A DNA stretch of 64,000 nt from RGIG2041 sp045546315 (GCA_045546315.1 JAZQCN010000059.1:62001-126000), one strand, 5' to 3'. Counted from the stretch's first letter, positions 24,345-33,484 are shown. The notes: generated by a model from the letters alone, not told the origin. Made by a program: numbers and translations.

Positions 24345-27300
24345 TTAGTTGTCATCATCTGCGAGCGCGTCTAAGTCCTCGATAACATCGTCATCGAAGT
24401 CTTCAACCGGCTCTGCCTCGAGAATATCATCGTCGAGATCGTCGAGCAAATCCAAATCGTCATCGTCTAATTCGAGCGGACTGGTGCCGTCATCGTCTGC
24501 TTCTTCAAACTCAAATGCAGCATCCTCGTCAAGGTCAGCGCTTTCCGGCTTGTATGCGGAAGAAGAAGCCGCATTCGGATTCACGCCGTCCTCATTACCC
24601 TCGATATTAACGCTGAGCGGCGCTACGCCGTCATCATCGGAGTACTGTCCGAGGTCAACCTCGTTGCCGTCCTTATCAAGCACATTGACATCCAGCGCAA
24701 GGCTCTGCAATTCCTTGATAAGTACCTTGAAGGATTCCGGAATACCCGGCTCCGGCACATTTTCACCCTTGACAATCGATTCATAGGTCTTAACACGGCC
24801 GACAACATCGTCCGACTTCACGGTCAGGATTTCCTGCAGCGTGTAAGCCGCACCGTATGCCTCGAGTGCCCAAACCTCCATTTCACCGAATCTCTGACCG
24901 CCGAACTGCGCTTTACCGCCGAGCGGCTGCTGCGTTACGAGCGAGTAAGGACCGGTGGAACGAGCGTGAATCTTATCGTCAACCAAGTGATGGAGCTTCA
25001 AATAATACATATAACCAACGGTTACACGGTTGTCAAACGGTTCACCCGTACGACCATCATAAAGCACGGTCTTACCGTCAGCATCATAGCCTGCATCCAC
25101 TAAGCACTTGCGGATATCTTCCTCGTTTGCGCCGTCGAATACAGGTGTTGCAATCTTCCAGCCGAGCGCCTTTGCTGCATAACCTAAATGCACCTCAAGC
25201 ACCTGACCGATGTTCATACGCGAAGGTACGCCGAGCGGATTTAACACGATATCAAGCGGTGTACCGTCCGGCAAAAACGGCATATCCTCTTCCGGAAGAA
25301 TTCTGGAAATAACACCCTTGTTACCATGACGGCCGGCCATCTTATCGCCGACAGAAATCTTACGGCGCTGCGCAATATAGCAGCGTACCAGCTCGTTTAC
25401 ACCCGGCGGCAGCTCGTCGCAGTTGTCGCGGGTAAATACCTTAACATCAACAATGATGCCGGCTTCACCGTGCGGCACACGCAGGGATGTGTCACGAACT
25501 TCTCTTGCCTTTTCACCAAAGATTGCACGGAGCAGTCTTTCTTCTGCTGTCAGCTCGGTTTCACCCTTCGGTGTTACCTTACCAACCAGAATATCTCCCG
25601 CGCGAACCTCTGCACCGATGCGGATGATACCGCGCTCGTCCAAATCGCGGAGTGCATCCTCGCCGACATTCGGAATGTCGCGCGTGATTTCTTCCGGTCC
25701 GAGCTTTGTATCTCTTGCATCTGCTTCGTACTCTTCAATATGAATCGATGTGTAAACATCGTCACGAACAAGTCTTTCGTTTAAGAGAACAGCATCCTCG
25801 TAGTTGTAGCCTTCCCAGGTCATAAAGCCGATGAGGGCATTTTTACCCAGGGAAATTTCACCGTTTGCCGTCGACGGACCGTCGGCAATGATGTCGCCCT
25901 TCTTAACCTTTTCGCCTTCCGCAACAATCGGGCGCTGGTTGATACAGGTGCCCTGGTTGGAGCGCAAGAACTTCAAGAGCTTATGGCGCTCAAGCTCGCC
26001 GCTCTTTGTTTTAATTACGATTTCCTCTGCGCTGACCTTTTCAACAACACCATCGTTTGCTGCAAGGACAACAACACCGGAATCCTTAGCTGCCTTATAT
26101 TCCATACCGGTACCGACAATCGGCGCCTCCGTACGGATCAGCGGCACTGCCTGACGCTGCATGTTCGAACCCATGAGGGCACGGTTTGCGTCGTCGTTTT
26201 CAAGGAACGGAATCATCGAGGTCGCAATGGAAACAAGCTGTCTCGGCGATACATCCATGTAATCAATTTCAGCCGGAGATACTTCCACGAAGTCGTTTAA
26301 GTATCTTGCTGTAATCTTCTTATCGATAAACTTACCGTTTTTATCAAGCGGCTCGTTTGCCTGCGCGATAATGAGACCATCCTCCATATCGGCAGTCATA
26401 TATACAACCTCATCCGTTACAACACCGGTCTTTTTATCTACATAGCGATAAGGCGACTCAATAAAACCGTACTCGTTGATGCGTGCAAACGAGGACAGCG
26501 AGGAAATCAAACCGATGTTCGGACCTTCCGGAGACTCAATCGGACACATACGACCATAGTGCGTATAGTGTACGTCACGCACCTCAAAGCCCGCTCTTTC
26601 TCTCGAAAGACCGCCCGGGCCGAGGGCAGAAAGTCTTCTCTTATGTGTCAGCTCTGCCAGCGGGTTTGTCTGATCCATAAACTGGGACAGCTGGGAGGAG
26701 CCAAAGAACTCTTTAATTGTCGACGAAACCGGACGGATGTTAATCAGCGTCTGCGGTGTAACAACATCTAAGTCCTGAATGTTCATGCGCTCGCGAACAA
26801 CTCTCTCCATTCTGGAAAGACCGATACGCACCTGGTTTTGCAAAAGTTCACCTACGCAGCGCAGACGACGGTTACCCAAGTGGTCGATATCGTCCAAGCC
26901 GCCGATGCCGTTGCAAAGGTTATTGAAATAGTTGATGGAAGCAAACATATCGTCTACTAAGATATGCTTCGGCAACAGCTCTGCACGGCGTGCAACGAGT
27001 GCGCTTTCTACCGCTTCCTTATCGCCCAGCTTGCCCTCTGCTTCCAATGCAGCCAAAATTTCGTCAAGCACCGGCTTGTAAACCGTTGTGTGGAAGCCGA
27101 GTGCCTTCAAATAGCCTGCATTGTCCTCGTCGGACAGCTGTACATAGTTTTCAAGCTTAACCATGTTGTTCGAGAATACCACAACCTGCTTACCGTCGAG
27201 GTCGAGGATAACACGGTTGATGCCGGCATCTTCGATTGCCTGTGCAGTTTCAACGCTCAATACATCGCCTGCACTTGCCAAAAGCTCGCCGTCCTCTGTA

Positions 27301-28178
27301 ACAACATTTTCAAACAGCTTCTGACCCTTGATACGCTTTGCAAGCGCAACCTTCTGGTTGAACTTGAAACGACCGACCTTTGCAAGGTCGTAGCGCTTCG
27401 GATCAAAGAACATATTCATAATCAGCGATGTAGCACTTTCTACATTCGCCGGCTCGCCCGGACGCAGCTTCTTGTAAATTTCAATGAGCGCTTCCTCGCG
27501 GTTGGTGTTGTCCTTTTCCATGGTCACCTTCAGGCGCTCATCGTCACCGAACAGCTCCAAAATCTGCGTATTGGTCTCGCAGCCCATTGCGCGAATCAGT
27601 GTCGTAACCGGTAGCTTTCTTGTTCTGTCGATACGAACAGAGAATACATCGTTTACATCGATGTCATACTCGAGCCAAGCGCCACGGTACGGGATAACGG
27701 TCGAGTTAAACAGCTCCTTACCGGACTTATCGTGCTCCATACCGTAGTACATACCCGGGGAACGAACGAGCTGGCTGACAACAACGCGCTCTGCACCGTT
27801 GATAATAAATGTACCTTGATCGGTCATCAGCGGGAATTCACCCATGTAAATTTCCTGCTCTTTTACCTCGCCCGTTTCCTTGTTAATCAGGCGCACCTTT
27901 ACACGAAGGGCAGCGGAATAGTTTGTGTCGCGCTCCTTACACTCCTCCACGGAGTACTTCGGTGTGGAATCGAGGGTGTAGTCGATAAATTCAAGCACCA
28001 GATTGCCGGTATAGTCGGTAATCGGCGAAACATCCTCAAATACTTCTTTGAGGCCCTCTTCAAAGAACCAGTCGTACGAATTCTTCTGAATTTCAATCAG
28101 ATTCGGCATTTCGATTGGCTCTTTAATTTTTGAAAAACTCATGCGTTTGTTCTTACCAAGAGTTATTTCATGTGGCAT
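24345..28178 (-). CDS. rpoB: DNA-directed RNA polymerase beta subunit
   Basis: A 1277-residue beta subunit. The rifampicin region GSSQLSQFMDQTNPLAELTH and KRRLSALGPGG has the drug-sensitive residues Asp, His and Ser. SPEGPNIGLI and GDKMAGRHGNKGVIS are present. After the usual C terminus (ELQSLALDVNVLD) there is a ~100-residue tail very rich in Asp and Glu. GAGGTGAT ends six bases before ATG 28178, which I take as the start; ATG 28184 touches the site. The gene has its own promoter and a long leader and is not preceded by rplJL, unlike the classical arrangement. Confidence 0.95.
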   Translation of the reverse strand: MPHEITLGKNKRMSFSKIKEPIEMPNLIEIQKNSYDWFFEEGLKEVFEDVSPITDYTGNLVLEFIDYTLDSTPKYSVEECKERDTNYSAALRVKVRLINKETGEVKEQEIYMGEFPLMTDQGTFIINGAERVVVSQLVRSPGMYYGMEHDKSGKELFNSTVIPYRGAWLEYDIDVNDVFSVRIDRTRKLPVTTLIRAMGCETNTQILELFGDDERLKVTMEKDNTNREEALIEIYKKLRPGEPANVESATSLIMNMFFDPKRYDLAKVGRFKFNQKVALAKRIKGQKLFENVVTEDGELLASAGDVLSVETAQAIEDAGINRVILDLDGKQVVVFSNNMVKLENYVQLSDEDNAGYLKALGFHTTVYKPVLDEILAALEAEGKLGDKEAVESALVARRAELLPKHILVDDMFASINYFNNLCNGIGGLDDIDHLGNRRLRCVGELLQNQVRIGLSRMERVVRERMNIQDLDVVTPQTLINIRPVSSTIKEFFGSSQLSQFMDQTNPLAELTHKRRLSALGPGGLSRERAGFEVRDVHYTHYGRMCPIESPEGPNIGLISSLSSFARINEYGFIESPYRYVDKKTGVVTDEVVYMTADMEDGLIIAQANEPLDKNGKFIDKKITARYLNDFVEVSPAEIDYMDVSPRQLVSIATSMIPFLENDDANRALMGSNMQRQAVPLIRTEAPIVGTGMEYKAAKDSGVVVLAANDGVVEKVSAEEIVIKTKSGELERHKLLKFLRSNQGTCINQRPIVAEGEKVKKGDIIADGPSTANGEISLGKNALIGFMTWEGYNYEDAVLLNERLVRDDVYTSIHIEEYEADARDTKLGPEEITRDIPNVGEDALRDLDERGIIRIGAEVRAGDILVGKVTPKGETELTAEERLLRAIFGEKAREVRDTSLRVPHGEAGIIVDVKVFTRDNCDELPPGVNELVRCYIAQRRKISVGDKMAGRHGNKGVISRILPEEDMPFLPDGTPLDIVLNPLGVPSRMNIGQVLEVHLGYAAKALGWKIATPVFDGANEEDIRKCLVDAGYDADGKTVLYDGRTGEPFDNRVTVGYMYYLKLHHLVDDKIHARSTGPYSLVTQQPLGGKAQFGGQRFGEMEVWALEAYGAAYTLQEILTVKSDDVVGRVKTYESIVKGENVPEPGIPESFKVLIKELQSLALDVNVLDKDGNEVDLGQYSDDDGVAPLSVNIEGNEDGVNPNAASSSAYKPESADLDEDAAFEFEEADDDGTSPLELDDDDLDLLDDLDDDILEAEPVEDFDDDVIEDLDALADDDN

Positions 28179-28516
28179 CTGCATATCACCTCATCGTAAA
28201 TTTTTGCAGAAATTTTGCCTAAGTAGAACTGAAAGGCAATTTGCCTGTAGTTCACACGGGCTCGTCTGTCAGGAGTGAAAGAGGCCTGAGCTCAGCTTCC
28301 GGTGCAAAATACAGACGCACATCCGGCGGCGCTTCTGCGCATCGCGCTGCCGCGTGCTATGCTTTCACAATTTACAAAAATAAGCAGAAAAAACACAATA
28401 TTTTGTGGAAAAAATTTTTTCACATACTACTTGCATTTTCCTGTATGCTGTGTTATAATGCAATCAAGCTGAAAAGCCTAAGGGGCATTTCTCGCTCATT
28501 TTACCTTATAATACAA
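28179..28516 (-). promoter_or_regulatory. Long untranslated leader of rpoBC
   Basis: About 335 nt separate the predicted start site (~28516) from rpoB. The leader has a short AT hairpin followed by T6 (CACAA..TTGTG, 28394-28407), a GC-rich stretch (28300-28360) that can fold, and the palindrome AGGCAATTTGCCT (28234-28246). No open reading frame of note is present. A regulatory role is possible but not shown. Confidence 0.45.
28431..28459 (+). promoter_or_regulatory. Candidate promoter of the HAD phosphatase gene
   Basis: TTGCAT (28431-28436), 17-bp spacer, TATAAT (28454-28459) on the plus strand. It lies inside the rpoB leader on the opposite strand, so the two transcripts would overlap. Confidence 0.6.
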
Positions 28517-28522
28517 CATATG

Positions 28523-28551
28523 ATTATATAATAAACAAATGGCGAAGTCAA
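28523..28551 (-). promoter_or_regulatory. Sigma-A promoter of rpoBC
   Basis: Minus-strand TTGACT (28546-28551) and TATAAT (28523-28528) with a 17-bp spacer. Confidence 0.85.
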
Positions 28552-28590
28552 GGGTTTTTCAAAAAAATTCCTTGACTTTTTATAATTTTT
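28545..28590 (+). terminator. Terminator-like hairpin just before the HAD phosphatase gene
   Basis: AAGTCAAGG / CCTTGACTT arms, with an inner TTTTT/AAAAA pairing, are followed by T-rich TTTATAATTTTTT and then the GGAGG site of the next gene. Because it lies between a plausible promoter and the coding region, it may act as an attenuator. Its 5' arm also contains the rpoB -35 box. Confidence 0.6.
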
Positions 28591-28605
28591 TCGGAGGTTT
28601 TGTAT

Positions 28606-29250
28606 ATGAAGAAAGCAGTCATCTTTGATCTGGACGGAACATTGTCCAATACTATAGATACCATTGCCTATTTTGTCAATCTCGCTTTAGAACATTTCGG
28701 TTTTGCACCAATCGAAACCGAAAAATACAAATACCTTTGCGGCAACGGAGCAAAGCTGCTTATCGAGCGCTCGCTTAAAACCGTCGGTGCTTCGGCAGAA
28801 TACTTTGATAAGGTTTACCCGTACTATGTCGAAGCGTACGACAAAGACTTTATGTTTTTAACCCGACCGTACGACGGCATCTTCGAAATGCTTGATGCCC
28901 TCAAAGCCAAAGGCATCAAAACCGCCGTGCTTACCAATAAGCCACATACGACCGCCTGCAAGGTCATCGAGGATTTGTTCGGCGATCGTATCCTGCTCTG
29001 CCGCGGCGTGAAGGACGACGGCATCACAAAGCCCGACCCGACCGGCGTGTATGAAATTATGGATACGCTGAAAGTAAACAAGGAAGACATACTCTATGTC
29101 GGCGATACAGGCACAGATATGGAAACCGGCAGAAACGCAGGTGTATTCACAGTCGGCGTCAGCTGGGGCTTTCGCAAAAGAGAAGAGCTTAAAGAAAACG
29201 GCGCCGATGTAATCATCGACCACCCTGCACAGCTGCTTGAACTATTATAA
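28606..29250 (+). CDS. HAD-family phosphatase, phosphoglycolate-phosphatase-like
   Basis: A 214-residue haloacid-dehalogenase-fold phosphatase. Motif I is FDLDGTLSNT (nucleophile Asp at ~7), motif II is VLTNKPH, motif III the Lys of GITKPDP, and motif IV is YVGDTGTDMETG. A helical cap (residues ~15-80) marks the Gph/beta-phosphoglucomutase subgroup. It may remove phosphoglycolate or another small phosphate; the substrate is not certain. Start ATG 28606 follows GGAGG at 7 bp; the TTG at 28600 is closer to the site and unlikely. It is followed after 20 bp by the M14 gene. Confidence 0.88.
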   Translation: MKKAVIFDLDGTLSNTIDTIAYFVNLALEHFGFAPIETEKYKYLCGNGAKLLIERSLKTVGASAEYFDKVYPYYVEAYDKDFMFLTRPYDGIFEMLDALKAKGIKTAVLTNKPHTTACKVIEDLFGDRILLCRGVKDDGITKPDPTGVYEIMDTLKVNKEDILYVGDTGTDMETGRNAGVFTVGVSWGFRKREELKENGADVIIDHPAQLLELL

Positions 29251-29270
29251 ATTGTAAGGAGAGACGCAAA

Positions 29271-30323
29271 ATGCTGATTCATCAGAATTTTACCGGTGGA
29301 AATATCCGTATCGAAGCAATTGAAGACAATACCATATATTTAAACAACGAGCTGCGCGATACGCCACACGACTGGTTTTACTGGGCATTTTGCGCAGAGA
29401 ACTTCGCCGGTAAGACAATAACCTTCCGCTTTCCGAAGGAACGAATCGGCTACTACGGACCCGCTGTGAGTCACGATTTAAAACGCTGGACCTGGCTCGG
29501 CGCAGGCGAAGAAGAAAATGCATTTACCTATACATTTCAATCCGAAGAAGACAAGGTGTATTTTGCGCATAGCATGCTATACCATCCGGATCGCTTTGCG
29601 GCATTTGCAAAAAGGCACAACCTGGAATTGCACAAGCTCTGCCAAAGCAAAAAGGGAAGAAGTGTGCCCTATATCACCTTCGGTGACGGCGAGGAAATTG
29701 TTTTGCTGACCGCGCGTCACCACGCTTGTGAATCCACGGGCAATTATATCTTAGAAGGCGTATTGGAAGGACTATTGCAGGAAAGTTTACCGAGCACAAA
29801 GGTAATCTGCATTCCGTTTACGGATTTCGACGGCGTTATGGATGGTGACCAGGGCAAAGACCGCACACCGCGTGACCACAACCGCGATTATCGCCTGAAC
29901 GAACCTTCCATATGGCCGGAAACTGCCGCTATCCGCGAAATTGCGGCAAACGGCATACGCTATGGCTTTGATTTTCACTCACCGTTCCATTGCGGCGAAA
30001 GACACGACACAGTATTTTTGGTGGAAAAGGTAGAAACCAAGCTCGCCGAATATGATGTGTTCAGTGAAATTTTAGAAAGTGTTTGGACAGCAGACGCACT
30101 CCGCTATGACAAGCGCAACAACATTCTGCCCGGCGTGGAATGGAATTCGCCGAATGCGCCGACCTTTGCGTGCTATATGGATAGCGTTGCAAACGCAAAG
30201 CTTGCCTGCACACTTGAAACGGCATACTTCGGCACACCGGACAACATATTTACTCCGGAAAAAGCCATCGCACTCGGCAGATGCTTTGCAAAAGCAATTG
30301 TAGAATACGATAAACAGGCATAA
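29271..30323 (+). CDS. M14-family zinc carboxypeptidase-like protein
   Basis: A 350-residue protein. The first ~115 residues look like the beta-sandwich that precedes the catalytic domain in cytosolic carboxypeptidases (DWFYWAFCAENF, GYYGPAVSHDLKRW). The M14 site is visible: zinc ligands in ARHHACESTGN (HxxE) and DFHSPFHCG, and the proposed catalytic Glu in LACTLETAYFG. No signal peptide is present, so it should act in the cytoplasm on peptides or peptidoglycan-derived tails. It shares a transcript with the HAD gene and ends in a strong hairpin. Confidence 0.82.
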   Translation: MLIHQNFTGGNIRIEAIEDNTIYLNNELRDTPHDWFYWAFCAENFAGKTITFRFPKERIGYYGPAVSHDLKRWTWLGAGEEENAFTYTFQSEEDKVYFAHSMLYHPDRFAAFAKRHNLELHKLCQSKKGRSVPYITFGDGEEIVLLTARHHACESTGNYILEGVLEGLLQESLPSTKVICIPFTDFDGVMDGDQGKDRTPRDHNRDYRLNEPSIWPETAAIREIAANGIRYGFDFHSPFHCGERHDTVFLVEKVETKLAEYDVFSEILESVWTADALRYDKRNNILPGVEWNSPNAPTFACYMDSVANAKLACTLETAYFGTPDNIFTPEKAIALGRCFAKAIVEYDKQA

Positions 30324-30361
30324 AAGAATCGTTGGTCAGTTGACCAACGATTCTTTTTTAT
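30322..30361. terminator. Bidirectional terminator between the M14 gene and hydF
   Basis: A 17-bp near-perfect stem AAAAGAATCGTTGGTCA / TGACCAACGATTCTTTT with a 2-nt centre and T/A runs on both sides; the hydF stop codon lies at its edge. Confidence 0.9.
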
Positions 30362-31557
30362 ACTTCCAATAATTTTTCCAGTTCCGGCATCGGTGCAAGC
30401 GAACGCTTTAATATGCCGTGCATATAGGCGATTGCCGTGCCGTAGTTTGTAAACGGTATACCTGCATCCTCGGCGCACTTTCTTCTGTAGGTGACCTCAC
30501 GCTCATTGAGCATACAGCCGCCGCAATGGATTACAAGCGCATATTTCGATAAATCCTCCGGGAAAGACATACCGGACGAGGTTTCGATATTTAACGCTGC
30601 ATTCGTAGTTTTCTTAAGCCACATCGGCAGCTTTACTGAGCCGATGTCGCCGCACTGTCTGTGATGCGTACATCCCTCGGAAATTAAAACCGTATCGCCG
30701 TCCTTCAAATCGGCAATCGCCGCTGCGCCGCGCACTGCCGTTTCCAAAAAGCCTTTATATCTCGCCATCAAAATCGAAAACGAGGTCAGTTTAACCGTCG
30801 GCGGTACAATTTTACTTACAAAGCCGCACGCCTGCGAATCCGTCACCACCAGCGCCGGCGGCGCGGAAAGCTTTGCAAGCGTCGCTTCCAGTTCGGTTTC
30901 TTTGCTCACCGCCGCCATTGCACCCGCGTCCAAAATATCGCGGATTGCCATCTGCTGCGGCAGAATCAGTCTGCCCTTCGGGGCCGCCGCGTCAATCGGC
31001 GTAACCAGTACAACCAAATCACCGGCTTTGATAAAATCACCGACCAGGCGCACATGCGGCGCATCTGTTTTCAAAAGTGCTACAAGGCGATTTTTAAATT
31101 CCTCAATATTTTCTTTTTCCAGCGCACTGACGCAAATTTCATTTTCTGCACAGTCTCTTTTTAGCAAATCGGACTTATTATAGACAACGATATACGGAAT
31201 ACCTTTTTCCGCAAACAGCACCTCCAGCTGTGCATCCGCTTCGGTTTTCCCTTCGGCAGCATCCACAACCAACACAGCAATGTCTGCGCGGTTCAAAATC
31301 TGCTTCGTTTTCTGTATACGCTTTTCGCCGAGCAAGCCCTCATCATCAAAGCCCGGTGTATCAATAATCACAACCGGACCAAGCGGCAAAAGCTCCATTG
31401 CTTTGCTGACCGGGTCAGTCGTCGTGCCCTTTACATCAGACACAACGGAAAGCTCCTGGTTGGTCACCGCATTGACAAGACTCGATTTCCCGGCATTTCT
31501 CCTGCCGAAAAACCCGATATGCACGCGCTCACCGGAGGGTGTATTCTGCAAACTCAT
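30358..31557 (-). CDS. hydF: [FeFe]-hydrogenase H-cluster maturation GTPase
   Basis: A 399-residue maturase that acts as scaffold for the 2Fe subcluster before its transfer to apo-hydrogenase. The GTPase domain has G1 FGRRNAGKSSL, G2 GTTTDP, G3 DTPGFDD and G4 NKSD in the first ~170 residues. The C-terminal FeS-binding motif CxH..HCxxC is seen as GCTHHRQCGD and IHCGGCML. It follows hydG by 12 bp. HydE, the third maturase, and the hydrogenase itself are not in the window. Confidence 0.96.
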   Translation of the reverse strand: MSLQNTPSGERVHIGFFGRRNAGKSSLVNAVTNQELSVVSDVKGTTTDPVSKAMELLPLGPVVIIDTPGFDDEGLLGEKRIQKTKQILNRADIAVLVVDAAEGKTEADAQLEVLFAEKGIPYIVVYNKSDLLKRDCAENEICVSALEKENIEEFKNRLVALLKTDAPHVRLVGDFIKAGDLVVLVTPIDAAAPKGRLILPQQMAIRDILDAGAMAAVSKETELEATLAKLSAPPALVVTDSQACGFVSKIVPPTVKLTSFSILMARYKGFLETAVRGAAAIADLKDGDTVLISEGCTHHRQCGDIGSVKLPMWLKKTTNAALNIETSSGMSFPEDLSKYALVIHCGGCMLNEREVTYRRKCAEDAGIPFTNYGTAIAYMHGILKRSLAPMPELEKLLEV

Positions 31558-31569
31558 ATTTGCACCTCC

Positions 31570-32988
31570 TTAGAATCTGAAATCTCTGTTGCCCTGTTTA
31601 ATCTGCTCTAAATTCTTAATTAAAATCTCACGAACCTTATCACTCGGTACATTCTTGATTTCATCCAAAATCATTTTCTCACCGAGCACCTTGGTCTCTT
31701 CGGATGCGTAATCCTGCAAAAACTCTAAAAGCGTCATCAATGCATTTGGATGGCAGCAATTCTGAATCTGTCCGGCTTTTAAAAGCGTCATAAAACGGTC
31801 ACCCGTTCTGCCTTCACGGTAGCACGCTGTGCAGAAGCTCGGAATATAGCCAAACTCCATCAGCCAGCGCACAACCTCATCCAGCGTACGCTTGTCGCTG
31901 ACATCAAACTGCTCGGAGTTTTCATCCTCCGGCTCCGGCTCACTGTAGCCGCCCACACTGGTTTTCGAAGCACCGCTGAGCTGCGATACGCCGAGACGGA
32001 TTACCTTTTCGCGCACTTCCTTACTTTCGCGCGTGGAAACAATCATACCTGTGTACGGCACACTGATACGAATGAGTGCGCACAGCTTTGCAAAAATCTC
32101 ATCGCTGATGCCGTTGTCAAACTGATCCGGGTCAATATCATCCGCTCTCTTTAAACGCGGCACGCTGATGGTGTGCGGACCGACACCGTGCACAGCCTCT
32201 AAATGCTCTGCGTGCATCAGAAGTCCCGCAAACTCATACTTGTATAATTCCAGACCGAACAGCACGCCCAAGCCAACATCATCGATGCCGCCCTCCATTG
32301 CTCTATCCATCGCCTCTGTATGATAAGCATAATCGTGCTTCGGGCCGGTCGGATGCAGCTGTTCGTAGCTTTCCTTGTGATAGGTTTCCTGGAACAGGAT
32401 GTAGGTGCCGATGCCGGCTTCCTTTAATTTGCGGTAGTTTTCCACCGTAGTTGCCGCAATGTTAACATTCACGCGGCGAATTGCACCGTTTTTATGCTTA
32501 ATGGAGTAAATCGTATTGATACATTCCAGGATATACTCAATCGGATTATTCACCGGGTCCTCACCGGCTTCAATTGCAAGACGCTTGTGTCCCATATCCT
32601 GCAGGGCAATGACCTCGCGGCGCACCTCCTCCTGCGTGAGCTTTTTGCGCGCGATGTGCTTGTTTTTCAAATGGTACGGGCAGTATACACAGCCGTTAAC
32701 GCAGTAGTTCGACAGATACAGCGGCGCAAACATAACGATGCGGTTGCCGTAGAAGTCTTTTTTAATCTGCTCTGCCAGGTCGTAGATTCTCTGAATACGG
32801 CTTTCGTCCTCGCAGGCTAAAAGCACACTTGCCTCCTCGTGCGTAAGACCTTTTCTTTCTGCAGCCTTTTCAATAATTTTATCCACGAGCTCTAAATTGT
32901 CCTTGTTTTCCTCTGCGTATGCCAGGGTACGCAAAATCTCCTCGTGGGAAATAAATTCTTCTGCTTTTAACGATTTCGGATTGTACAT
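31570..32988 (-). CDS. hydG: [FeFe]-hydrogenase H-cluster radical SAM maturase
   Basis: A 472-residue tyrosine-cleaving radical SAM enzyme that supplies CO and cyanide for the H-cluster. The SAM cluster motif is YCVNGCVYCPYH (CxxxCxxC, ~residue 92), and the second cluster site is FCTACYREGRTGDRF followed by NCC near residue 415. The length is typical. It lies 17 bp after the TM1266-like gene and upstream of hydF, one operon for hydrogenase maturation under anaerobic conditions. Confidence 0.97.
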   Translation of the reverse strand: MYNPKSLKAEEFISHEEILRTLAYAEENKDNLELVDKIIEKAAERKGLTHEEASVLLACEDESRIQRIYDLAEQIKKDFYGNRIVMFAPLYLSNYCVNGCVYCPYHLKNKHIARKKLTQEEVRREVIALQDMGHKRLAIEAGEDPVNNPIEYILECINTIYSIKHKNGAIRRVNVNIAATTVENYRKLKEAGIGTYILFQETYHKESYEQLHPTGPKHDYAYHTEAMDRAMEGGIDDVGLGVLFGLELYKYEFAGLLMHAEHLEAVHGVGPHTISVPRLKRADDIDPDQFDNGISDEIFAKLCALIRISVPYTGMIVSTRESKEVREKVIRLGVSQLSGASKTSVGGYSEPEPEDENSEQFDVSDKRTLDEVVRWLMEFGYIPSFCTACYREGRTGDRFMTLLKAGQIQNCCHPNALMTLLEFLQDYASEETKVLGEKMILDEIKNVPSDKVREILIKNLEQIKQGNRDFRF

Positions 32989-33005
32989 AATCTTATATCC
33001 CCTTT

Positions 33006-33251
33006 CTATGCTTTTGCGTAAGCCGTCTTTGAACTTACGCCGTCCAGCTTGCCGATTTTACCGGTCAGTGCATTGATTGCATCTGTCGGTGCATCTACGG
33101 CAATACTAATAATACTCAAGCTTTTTTGACGGTACGGAATTCCCATACGCCCGATGATATAGCTTCTGTATTCGTGCAAAATTTCATTGAGCCGCTCGAC
33201 GGCATCCTCATTTTCCACAACAATGCCGATAACGGCAATTCTTGTTTCCAT
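33006..33251 (-). CDS. TM1266-family iron-only hydrogenase system putative regulator
   Basis: An 81-residue ACT-like ferredoxin-fold protein: ETRIAVIGIVVENEDAVERLNEILHEYRSYIIGRMGIPY is typical of the small proteins encoded with HydEFG. The family name comes from the Thermotoga TM1266 structure. A regulatory role has been proposed from its genomic neighbourhood but is unproven. It is the first gene of the hyd operon, behind a ~200-nt leader containing a terminator hairpin. Confidence 0.9.
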   Translation of the reverse strand: METRIAVIGIVVENEDAVERLNEILHEYRSYIIGRMGIPYRQKSLSIISIAVDAPTDAINALTGKIGKLDGVSSKTAYAKA

Positions 33252-33455
33252 AGAATCTCACCTCGTTTAATCTAAGCGTTCCGCTTTAAGCCATAATAGC
33301 CAAGTCACATAGAGTTTTGTGCTTTGGCGCGCAACAAAAAATGCCGCACCGAAAGGTGCGGCAAAACAAAGCCATTACTGGCCAATTTTTAAAATATGCC
33401 GAACCTTCCGCCTCAAAACGCATTTTTAGCGTCAGGATACATTTTTTACACTTTA
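33252..33455 (-). promoter_or_regulatory. Leader of the hyd operon with an internal terminator (candidate attenuator)
   Basis: Transcripts from the promoter at 33456-33484 must cross ~200 nt before the first gene. Before the terminator (33343-33362) the RNA can form small hairpins (ACGC/GCGU; GCCA-GUAA-UGGC) and a GGAAGGU segment that can pair with ACCUUUC in the terminator arm and loop, a possible antiterminator. I do not recognise a known riboswitch class. Confidence 0.55.
33342..33362 (-). terminator. Terminator hairpin inside the hyd leader
   Basis: Perfect 8-bp GC-rich stem GCCGCACC / GGTGCGGC with a 4-nt loop, followed on the minus strand by ATTTTTTG. It could also stop read-through from the radical-SAM operon. 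Confidence 0.9.
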
Positions 33456-33484
33456 ATTATACGCTATTCCGTTTCATTTGTCAA
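33456..33484 (-). promoter_or_regulatory. Sigma-A promoter of the hyd operon
   Basis: Consensus minus-strand TTGACA (33479-33484), 17-bp spacer, TATAAT (33456-33461), located just after the stop codon of the upstream radical-SAM gene. Confidence 0.88.
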
